NCBI RefSeq assembly: GCF_014212175.1
Contig: NZ_JACJVR010000029.1
Span: 1 to 64,000 of the forward strand
Length of the DNA stretch: 64,000 bases
Source: Cohnella xylanilytica
GTDB taxonomy: Bacteria > Bacillota > Bacilli > Paenibacillales > Paenibacillaceae
Direction of reading: 5' to 3'
Below, in pieces: positions 57,864 to 64,000 of this stretch; the first letter of the stretch is position 1; the number at the start of each line of letters is the position of its first letter. The position numbers were made by a program, and so were the translations under genes. The notes under the pieces were generated by a model, which searched no databases, was not told the DNA's origin, and was given only the letters and a program-made list of their open reading frames with translations.

Positions 57864-58698
57864 TCGACCCTCTCCTTTTCTTCTTCACGATGTTCTGCGT
57901 CATTCGATCGAGCACGATGGCGAGCACGACGATCGCGAGGCCGGCCTCGAAGCCTTGGCCCGTCTTGATCTGCGTGACCGCCCCGTAGACGTCGGCGCCG
58001 ATGCCCTGCGCCCCGATCATCGAAGCGATGACGACCATCGACAGCGACAGCATGATCGTCTGGTTGATCCCGGTCATGATCGACGGCATCGCCAGCGGGA
58101 TCTGCAGCTTGAACAGCTTCTGGTTCCGCGTGGAGCCGAAGGCGTCCGCCGCTTCGACGAGATCCTCGGGCACCTGGCGGATGCCGAGGTTCGTCAGCCG
58201 GATCGTCGGCGGCACCGCGAAGATGACCGAAGCGATGACGCCCGGCACGACGCCCAGGCCGAAGAAGGTGACGGCCGGAATCAGGTAGACGAAGGCCGGC
58301 ATCGTCTGCATGAAGTCCAGCAGCGGCGTGAGCGCGCCGCGCGCCTTGTCGCTCTGGGCGCACCAGACCCCGAGCGGCACGCCGACGACGATCGAGATAA
58401 GCGCCGCCGTCAGCACGAGCGCCAGCGTATCGACCGTGTGATCCCAGTAGCCGAGATTGTCGATCAGCAGCAGGCCCACGGCCGTGAACAGCGCGAACTT
58501 CCACTTACCGAGATAGTAGGCCAGAGCGGCGGCCAGAACAATGAAGACAAGGACGGGAATCCAGTGGAACAAGTCGGCGATTCCGTTCACGACGCCTTCG
58601 ATGCACATCGAGACGAAGCCGAACACCGGCGACAGCCCCGATTCCAATGCGTCGACGACGCTCTCCACCCACTCGTCGAGCGGCAGCTTAGGAAACAT
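57856..58698 (-). CDS. opuAB: Glycine betaine ABC permease
   Basis: A 280-residue permease: GGIADLFHWIPVLVFIVLAA-like N-terminal helices, QTMPAFVYLIPAVTFFGLGVVPGVIASVIFAVPPTIRLTNLGIRQVPEDLVEAADAFGSTRNQKLFKLQIPLAMPSIMTGINQ with the EAA loop. ATG 58698 has GGAGGAGG at 9 bases. Overlaps opuAA by 11 bases. Confidence 0.95.
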   Translation of the reverse strand: MFPKLPLDEWVESVVDALESGLSPVFGFVSMCIEGVVNGIADLFHWIPVLVFIVLAAALAYYLGKWKFALFTAVGLLLIDNLGYWDHTVDTLALVLTAALISIVVGVPLGVWCAQSDKARGALTPLLDFMQTMPAFVYLIPAVTFFGLGVVPGVIASVIFAVPPTIRLTNLGIRQVPEDLVEAADAFGSTRNQKLFKLQIPLAMPSIMTGINQTIMLSLSMVVIASMIGAQGIGADVYGAVTQIKTGQGFEAGLAIVVLAIVLDRMTQNIVKKKRRGSNV

Positions 58699-59902
58699 CG
58701 CTTCGCACCTCCTCCGCATCGGCCTGAACCGGATGACCGGCCAGCGCCCCGAGAACGGCTCCCCGCACGATCACGCCGATGACGCGGCCGAAGTCGTCCA
58801 CGACGGCGACCGGGTGCTTCGCGCTCGCGCACACCTCGAACAGCCGGTTCAGCAGCCAATCGGGCTTCGCGACGGGAACGTCGCGGATGACGATGTCCTC
58901 CAGCCCCTTGCCTTCCCGCACGGCCGCCGAAGCGTCCTCCGCCGTGATGACGCCGAGCAGCTTCCGCTCGCGATCGACGACGAACAGGTTCGAGATGCCG
59001 CTCTCGCGCATGAGCTGCAGGGCGACGCGAGGCCCGCGGTCGAGGCCGATCGTCTCCGGACGGCGCATGACCGACGAAGCGGTGAGCACCTTCGACAGGT
59101 CCACGTCCTCCACGAATCGCTCGACGTATTCGTTAGCCGGATTCATCATCACTTCCTCCGGCGTGCCGATCTGCACGACGCTGCCGTCCTTCATAAGCGC
59201 GATCCGGTCGCCGATCCGCAGCGCTTCGTCGAGGTCGTGCGTGATGAAGATGATCGTCTTCTTCATCTTCACTTGCAGCTCCAGCAGCTCATCCTGCATC
59301 TCCTTGCGAATGAGCGGATCGAGCGCGCTGAACGCTTCGTCCATAAGCAGAACGTCCGGGTCGTTGGCCAGCGCGCGGGCGAGGCCGACCCGCTGCTGCA
59401 TTCCCCCGCTCAGCTGGGAAGGCAGGCTGTTCGCCCAATCGGCGAGGCCGACGAGCCGCAGCGCGTCGAGCGCCTTCGCCCGTCGCTCCGCCTTGGGGAC
59501 GCCCTGCACCTCAAGGCCGTATTCCGCGTTCTCCGCCACCGTACGGTGCGGGAACAAGGCGAACTTCTGGAACACCATGCCGATCCGCTTCCTCCGCACG
59601 CGGAGCAGATTCTCCTTATTCATTTTCACAATATCCTCGCCATGAACGAGGACGCTGCCGCGGGTCGGCTCGATGAGCCGGTTCAGCATCCGAACCAGCG
59701 TCGACTTCCCGCTTCCGGACAGTCCCATGATGACGAAGATCTCTCCCGGCTCCACCGCGAACGACACGTTATTCACGCCCACCGTGTGCTTCCTCTCGCG
59801 ATAGATCCGTTCCTTCGGCCACCCTTCGTCCAACAGGCGAAGCACCGATTCCGGGTCGGGACCGAAGACTTTGGTTACCTGGCGCACTTCAATGATCGCC
59901 AT
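58688..59902 (-). CDS. opuAA: Glycine betaine ABC ATPase with CBS domains
   Basis: A 404-residue ATPase: KVFGPDPESVLRLLDEGWPKERIYRERKHTVGVNNVSFAVEPGEIFVIMGLSGSGKSTLVRMLNRLIEPTRG, signature LSGGMQQRVGLARALA, Walker B VLLMDEAFSALDPLIR, and a tandem CBS pair in the last 120 residues that senses ionic strength in OpuA. First gene of the operon, AAGGGG before the ATG at 59902. Confidence 0.95.
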   Translation of the reverse strand: MAIIEVRQVTKVFGPDPESVLRLLDEGWPKERIYRERKHTVGVNNVSFAVEPGEIFVIMGLSGSGKSTLVRMLNRLIEPTRGSVLVHGEDIVKMNKENLLRVRRKRIGMVFQKFALFPHRTVAENAEYGLEVQGVPKAERRAKALDALRLVGLADWANSLPSQLSGGMQQRVGLARALANDPDVLLMDEAFSALDPLIRKEMQDELLELQVKMKKTIIFITHDLDEALRIGDRIALMKDGSVVQIGTPEEVMMNPANEYVERFVEDVDLSKVLTASSVMRRPETIGLDRGPRVALQLMRESGISNLFVVDRERKLLGVITAEDASAAVREGKGLEDIVIRDVPVAKPDWLLNRLFEVCASAKHPVAVVDDFGRVIGVIVRGAVLGALAGHPVQADAEEVRSDVS

Positions 59903-59946
59903 TCGTTCACCCCTTTCTTCCAAGCTCTCTCCGGCTATGCCTATAA

Positions 59947-59976
59947 GTGTAAAAACAAGGGAGCGAATATGTCAAC
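59947..59976 (-). promoter_or_regulatory. opuA promoter
   Basis: On the minus strand TTGACA (59971-59976), 18-base spacer, TACACT (59947-59952). Confidence 0.7.
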
Positions 59977-60136
59977 GAAACTTTCCGTTTTATCCGTTCG
60001 TACAGTTATTTCTGTACAAAGTATGCTCCCGAATGCTCCGTTTTCCTCTTTATTTCAACTTTCGGACTTTCTTTACTTTGTCTGGTTTGTTTTTTACAAT
60101 AGCGATGTACATCACAAAGGTAAGGTGAACGAACGG

Positions 60137-60697
60137 ATGGAACGTAGCGAGGATTTGACCCCGGAACAGGAACAAGCGTTGCTCAAGGCGAGGAAGAGAG
60201 TCATCGAGACGATCGGCAACAACATGGAACTGTACGGGATAACGCAGTCCACGGGCCATCTGTACGGACTTCTGTTTTTCCAGAACAAGCCCATGACGCT
60301 CGACGAGATGGGACGGGCCATGGAGATGAGCAAGACCAGCATGAGCACCGGCGTCCGCACGCTGGTCGACCTGAAGATGGTGAACAAGGTCTGGGAGAAG
60401 GGCTCCCGGAAGGATCTGTACGAGGTCGAGCTGGACTGGTTCCAGACGTTCGCCGACTTCTTCTCGCTCAAGTGGCGGAAGGCGGCGGAGATGAACCTGC
60501 ACGCGCTGCGCCGGACCAAGTCGGAGCTGCAGGAGCTGGCCGAGCGGTATGCCGGCGACGAGGCGTTCCAACATCAACTGCAAGCGGATCTGTCCAAGAT
60601 CGACGAGGCGATCCGTTACTATATATGGCTGAACCGGCTGATCGAGACGTTCGAGTCGGGCGAGATTTTCAAGCTGGTTCCGAAGGATATGGGTTGA
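60137..60697 (+). CDS. GbsR/OpcR-type MarR-like regulator
   Basis: A 186-residue winged helix of the GbsR branch: ARKRVIETIGNNMELYGITQSTGHLYGLLFFQNKPMTLDEMGRAMEMSKTSMSTGVRTLVDLKMVNKVWEKGSRKDLYEVELDWFQTFADFFSLKWRKA. GbsR proteins repress choline and betaine uptake or synthesis genes and respond to choline. Divergent from opuA. ATG 60137 has AAGGTG at 9 bases; a GTG at 60125 is an alternative start. TTTACT and TACAAT with a 17-base spacer form a promoter upstream. Confidence 0.93.
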   Translation: MERSEDLTPEQEQALLKARKRVIETIGNNMELYGITQSTGHLYGLLFFQNKPMTLDEMGRAMEMSKTSMSTGVRTLVDLKMVNKVWEKGSRKDLYEVELDWFQTFADFFSLKWRKAAEMNLHALRRTKSELQELAERYAGDEAFQHQLQADLSKIDEAIRYYIWLNRLIETFESGEIFKLVPKDMG

Positions 60698-60710
60698 GGG
60701 AAAAAAAGAA

Positions 60711-60747
60711 GAAGCCCCGAGCTCCGCAGACGCGGAACCGGGGCTTC
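60711..60747. terminator. Bidirectional terminator
   Basis: GAAGCCCCG (60711-60719) and CGGGGCTTC (60739-60747) between convergent genes; inner CTCCGC/GCGGA pairing. Confidence 0.8.
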
Positions 60748-60760
60748 GTTCGTCTCGCCG

Positions 60761-61963
60761 TTATTCGGCCTCGACCGTGATCTCGGCCCACTGCGTGGAA
60801 GCCGGGCCGTTCTCGGGATAAGGAATGTACTTCGGGCTGTCGACCGACAGCAGGTAGTGTCCAGGCTCCTTCACTTCGATCGAGCCCGCGAACTTGCCGT
60901 CCTGGATCGCCAGCTCCGTCGTGGCGACGACCTCGTACACCCGATGGCCGAGTCCGCCGCTAGCCGGCGCGTACTTCTGAAGAACAAGCGTGACGGTGTC
61001 GAAGTTCGGATTGTCCTCGAGCAGCGCTCCCGCCACCTCGATCTTGTCTCCCGGCTTCGCCTTCACGTAGCCGGACTTCGGCGCGGTCAACGACAGATGC
61101 GTCTTGCCTTCCTCCGTCAGGGAGACCGGCACCGCCTGCGGGTCGGCGACCTGTCGCAGCACGTTGAAGTCGGCGGTGCCTCCCGAGACGGCGTAGAGCT
61201 GCAGCGGATTGAGACCCGGCCGCAGGCTCGCCGTGAACTCCATGCGGTTATACGAGCGCCCGTCCAGGGAGAGGCCGCGGTCCTTCAGCTTGCCGGTCCC
61301 TCCGCCCCAGCCGCCGGCGCCGTACGACGACAGGAACTGCGGCGGATACATGTCCTGCTGGTACAGGACCGTGAACGTCGTCGTCTCCCCGTCCGTTCCC
61401 CAGCTCGGCACCAGCGCGTCGATCCTCTTCTCGCTCCAGCTCCAGGTTACGGTGCCCTGCGAAGCCGACGCGAAGACGCCCAAGTAGGAGAGCGTCTGCA
61501 CCGGAATATAAGTCAGCCCGTTCTCGGCGAACGGGACCGGGATCTTCACGTCCCCGAACGGCTGCCCGGCCGCGTACACCCGGTCGGAGCCGAGCCGGAA
61601 CGTCAGCTCCTGAACCGGAGGCGACACCTCCGGCTTCATGACGACGCGGACCTCCCGCTTCTTCCCGTCCCAGGTCACCGAAGCGGCGGCTCCGCTGTCC
61701 CGCAGCAGGCGCAGCGGCACGAAGACGCGGCCGTCCTTCGCGATCGCCTTGGCCGCCTGGACCGGCTGCCCGTCTAGCGTCGCCTTCGTTCCGGCCAGAT
61801 CGAACTTCAGCTCGTGCTTCACGCGGTACATCTTCGCGATATCCGTCTTCGGGTCGCCGAACGTTCCCGGGGGCTCGTGCCCGCCCGTCATGGCCGACGC
61901 GCTCGCGCCCAGACTGAAGGCAGCCAGTACGGCGGCTATTGTCGCGCTCAGGATTCTCTTCAT
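60761..61963 (-). CDS. Secreted protein with copper-amine-oxidase N-terminal (stalk) domains
   Basis: A 400-residue protein with a Sec signal peptide (MKRILSATIAAVLAAFSLGASASA). Residues about 45-200 form two Cu-amine-oxidase-N-like stalk repeats (ATLDGQPVQAAKAIAKDGRVFVPLRLLRDSGAAASVTWDGKKREVRVVM; FGDVKIPVPFAENGLTYIPVQTLSYLGVFASAS), followed by beta-rich extracellular domains with a VKAKPGDKIEVAGALLEDNPNFDTVTLVLQ Ig-like part. Common cell-surface type in Paenibacillaceae, precise role unknown. Confidence 0.82.
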   Translation of the reverse strand: MKRILSATIAAVLAAFSLGASASAMTGGHEPPGTFGDPKTDIAKMYRVKHELKFDLAGTKATLDGQPVQAAKAIAKDGRVFVPLRLLRDSGAAASVTWDGKKREVRVVMKPEVSPPVQELTFRLGSDRVYAAGQPFGDVKIPVPFAENGLTYIPVQTLSYLGVFASASQGTVTWSWSEKRIDALVPSWGTDGETTTFTVLYQQDMYPPQFLSSYGAGGWGGGTGKLKDRGLSLDGRSYNRMEFTASLRPGLNPLQLYAVSGGTADFNVLRQVADPQAVPVSLTEEGKTHLSLTAPKSGYVKAKPGDKIEVAGALLEDNPNFDTVTLVLQKYAPASGGLGHRVYEVVATTELAIQDGKFAGSIEVKEPGHYLLSVDSPKYIPYPENGPASTQWAEITVEAE

Positions 61964-62017
61964 TCTCGCACCCTCCCGGCTTCGTCGTTCTGCAAGCTAG
62001 TCTTCCTAGTCTTCCTC

Positions 62018-62491
62018 TTACGCCGTCAGCCCAGCCGGTTCGGCCGTATCGACCAACAGCGAGATCACGTTCGAGGGCAGCTGCCACACCTCGTCCCTCC
62101 CGGGATTCCGAGGATAGATCTTGCCGCCCAGCGAGCTTGGGCCCGGCCGGAGGTCGTTCAGTTGGAACGCGCTCGGCTCGCTCCCGCCGAGGAACCGAAC
62201 CTCGTACAGGGCGCCCATCGGCTCCGGATCTCCGAAATAAGAGCGGGGAGCCTGCTTCAGCTTGTCCAGAATCTCCGCGACGGTCCGCGGATCGCGCAGC
62301 TGCGGGGGCGTCACTTCCCGACCGTCGGAATCGTACACCCGAATCTCGGTCGCCCCGTTCGGAACGGGAAATCCGTACCTGCGGCCGTTCTCGATCTCGT
62401 CGCGGTGCTCGCCCCGCCACAGCCCGTAGAAGCTGATTCCGACGGCGATCGCTATGAGGATGATTAACCCGATCGCGGAAGCCTGACGCAT
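62018..62491 (-). CDS. Membrane-anchored protein of unknown function
   Basis: A 157-residue protein with one N-terminal helix (AIGLIILIAIAVGISFYGLW) and a soluble, probably external domain with EIRVYDSDGREVTPPQLRDPRTVAEILDKLKQA, a pattern also seen in small Bacillus lipoproteins. No Cys lipobox. Downstream of the deacetylase and upstream of the stalk protein on one strand, with short gaps, so perhaps cotranscribed. Confidence 0.65.
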   Translation of the reverse strand: MRQASAIGLIILIAIAVGISFYGLWRGEHRDEIENGRRYGFPVPNGATEIRVYDSDGREVTPPQLRDPRTVAEILDKLKQAPRSYFGDPEPMGALYEVRFLGGSEPSAFQLNDLRPGPSSLGGKIYPRNPGRDEVWQLPSNVISLLVDTAEPAGLTA

Positions 62492-62571
62492 ATCCCCGAC
62501 CCCTCCTCGTTCTAGCCTCTACAGGCTAGACGAATCGGAGCCGGGTTCGGTTGCAACGGGCGGGGAATCGC

Positions 62572-63513
62572 CTACGCTTTGGGGCTCCTGCCGAGCAGAA
62601 GCATCTTCGCCAGCGCCGAAGCCGCCCGCGCGCGCGACCTGCCCGGTCGCTCCCGGACGTGGCTGTAGCGGGTCAGCTCGACCCCGGCGTCCTTCATCGC
62701 ATAGGCGAATTCGTCGTCGAGCGCGAGCCGGTATTCCCAGACGCGCTTCTCCCACGACGGAATCTCCCGCTCCAGCCGTTCGTCGGGCACGGCCGGATGG
62801 ATGTACGTCTCGCTCACCCCGTCGGGGAGATCGTACAGCTTCGCGATCATCATAGCGCGGAACGATTCGTACGTCTCCCCCTCCTCGACGTGATAGGGAT
62901 GGCTGAGGAGATAATCCGGCAGCCCGACGCCGAGCGTGTCCGCGAGAGCGACGGCCTTCTCCAGCGTACGCTGGGCCTCGTCTCCCGCGGCCGCGATCTT
63001 CGCCATCATGGCGTCCTTCAAGTAGAAGCGGCGGAACAGCCGGAACGGAAGCCCCCGGCGGGAGCACTGCCAGAACGCCAGGGGAAGGTAGCTTCTTCCC
63101 GTGGCGGTCCCGTACAGGCTGCCCATGTGGTTGTCGACGTGCGAGATCCGGACGCCGGATCGCCGCGCCGCCTCGAACTGGGCGGCCATCTCCCGCCGGA
63201 CCGCCTTCGGATCGGCGCCGCGCTCGAACTCCTCGACGGTGTGGTACATGTATTCGCTCCCGTCGTGAAGGGACGGATGCCCGGTGAGGCTCCGCCACCG
63301 CAGGGCGTCGTATTCGCTCGTGAACGTCAGGTGCAGCCCGACGTTGTCGGCCCCCCGTCTTCGGCACCATGCCGCCGCTTCCTCGAACGCGGGAGCCGGC
63401 GTCATGATCGTCGCCGAAGACACCTTCCCTTCCTCGAGCAGATGAATGATCGCCTCGTTGGCGGCCCGGGACTGCCCGAAGTCATCGCAGTTCAGAATCA
63501 ATTTTTTGCCCAT
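62572..63513 (-). CDS. ChbG/HpnK-type carbohydrate deacetylase
   Basis: A 313-residue YdjC-family protein. KKLILNCDDFGQSRAANEAIIHLLEEGKVSSATIMTPAPAFEEA has the DD metal motif, NVGLHLTFTSEYDALRWRSL the His-x-Leu-His type motif, VRISHVDNHMGSL the HxDxH motif, and LLSHPYHV a second His pair. Removes N-acetyl groups from di- or monosaccharides such as chitobiose derivatives. ATG at 63513 has GGGGAG at 8 bases. It overlaps the MFS gene end. Confidence 0.9.
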   Translation of the reverse strand: MGKKLILNCDDFGQSRAANEAIIHLLEEGKVSSATIMTPAPAFEEAAAWCRRRGADNVGLHLTFTSEYDALRWRSLTGHPSLHDGSEYMYHTVEEFERGADPKAVRREMAAQFEAARRSGVRISHVDNHMGSLYGTATGRSYLPLAFWQCSRRGLPFRLFRRFYLKDAMMAKIAAAGDEAQRTLEKAVALADTLGVGLPDYLLSHPYHVEEGETYESFRAMMIAKLYDLPDGVSETYIHPAVPDERLEREIPSWEKRVWEYRLALDDEFAYAMKDAGVELTRYSHVRERPGRSRARAASALAKMLLLGRSPKA

Positions 63514-64000
63514 GTTCGCCACTCCCCGCTCTTCTCTTGTTGTCCAGGCCCTTCGTCGTATCCGTCGGCTCCCCCAGGTCCTTCATGAACAGAGAGATCG
63601 CGAACGAGATCGCCAGCAGCAGGAGAGGAACGACGCTGATCAGCACCCGGAACGTCGTCTCGGGACGAGGGCCCGGGTCGTCGCCGCTCACGTAGCCGAA
63701 GATCATGCCGACGATCCAGAACGCCAGCGCCGAGATGAGCCCGCTCGACCGGGTGATGAACCCGCCCACCGCGGTATAGACGCCTTCCCGGCGGCGTCCC
63801 GTCTTCTCGGCGTCGAGGTCGATGATCCGGCCGCTCAGGACGGACGGGGTGACGAGGAAGCCGGCCATGCCGAAGCCGACGACGATGCCGGCCGCGATGC
63901 CTCCGCCGAGGCTCTGCCCGAACCAGAGCGGAATCGCGGACAGCCCGTAGACGGCCAAGGCCAGCTGCCAGCCGCGAAGCCCGCCGAGCCTCCGGACGAG
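63482..64000 (-). CDS. MFS/GPH-family transporter, 3' part only
   Basis: The gene begins beyond the window; the frame is open to base 64000 (LVRRLGGLRGWQLALAVYGLSAIPLWFG). Helices GGGIAAGIVVGFGMAGFLVTPSVLSGRIIDLDAEKTGRRREGVYTAVGGFITRSSGLISALAFWIVGMIFGYVSG and FRVLISVVPLLLLAISFAISLF fit glycoside-pentoside-hexuronide:cation symporters of the MFS. The last bases overlap the deacetylase start by 32, suggesting coupled expression and import of the deacetylase substrate. Confidence 0.8.
   Translation of the reverse strand, partial: LVRRLGGLRGWQLALAVYGLSAIPLWFGQSLGGGIAAGIVVGFGMAGFLVTPSVLSGRIIDLDAEKTGRRREGVYTAVGGFITRSSGLISALAFWIVGMIFGYVSGDDPGPRPETTFRVLISVVPLLLLAISFAISLFMKDLGEPTDTTKGLDNKRRAGSGEHGQKIDSELR

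Noticed and set aside
58541..60697. A 718-residue fusion ending in the GbsR protein.
   Set aside because: The first two thirds are antisense to opuAB and opuAA. The GbsR gene has its own start near 60137 and a promoter.
1..64000. tRNA, rRNA, transposase, integrase or phage genes.
   Set aside because: None was recognised by eye. A tRNA scan and profile search were not possible here.

Overview
The window looks like a chromosomal piece from a Gram-positive, high-GC member of the Paenibacillaceae (Cohnella/Paenibacillus-like). Reasons: GGAGG-type ribosome binding sites, Sec lipoproteins with a lipobox Cys, a GbsR-OpuA glycine betaine locus, Ugp-type ABC genes, a DUF2691 gene, and many small WYL, MarR, TetR and HxlR regulators. 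No rRNA, tRNA, CRISPR array, phage gene or transposase was recognised.

Region 1 (1-29 kb) is an accessory region of short regulator/target pairs: MarR with an aldo/keto reductase; LysR with a MetX-like hydrolase; WYL regulators next to a decayed dinB, a UvrA-like ABC protein, two GyrI-like proteins and an HSL-family esterase; MarR with RidA and an FAD monooxygenase; AraC with an EamA transporter; MarR with a MATE pump; TetR with an MFS pump; an SDR; and a large STAND (NB-ARC plus repeat) regulator divergent from L-aspartate oxidase. Most divergent gaps contain readable palindromes. Two genes are decayed: dinB with its convergent WYL gene, and a tautomerase upstream of nadB.

Region 2 (29.1-34.0 kb) is a gene-free, palindrome-rich stretch followed by a GC-rich block of actinobacterial flavour: TetR, a DUF3500 protein, an NAD-dependent epimerase and a 14-helix MFS pump. 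Related GACAC/GTGTC operators lie at two of its promoters.

Region 3 (34.1-43.6 kb) begins with the core gene rlmH and continues with a glycerophosphodiester/glycerol-phosphate locus: GDPD, lipoprotein, two permeases, UgpC-type ATPase and DeoR repressor, preceded by an sn-glycerol-1-phosphate dehydrogenase (AraM/EgsA type) and a NagD/AraL-type phosphatase. Both promoters carry a matching operator-like block.

Region 4 (43.7-64 kb) holds a nucleotidyltransferase, an ABC-2-like membrane protein divergent from a TetR gene, two small membrane proteins, a catalase, an HxlR/oxidoreductase pair, a DEAD-box helicase followed by four 51-bp hairpin repeats, a secreted Hcp-like protein, a eukaryote/archaeal-type histidyl-tRNA synthetase behind what reads as a leader-peptide attenuator, threonine synthase, DUF2691, the opuA operon with its GbsR regulator, a stalk-domain secreted protein, a membrane-anchored unknown, a ChbG-like deacetylase, and the 3' part of an MFS/GPH transporter that runs off the window.

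The most interesting items are the histidine attenuator (53.2-53.4 kb), the glycerol-1-phosphate locus, the exported Hcp-like protein and the covarying 51-bp hairpin repeats.
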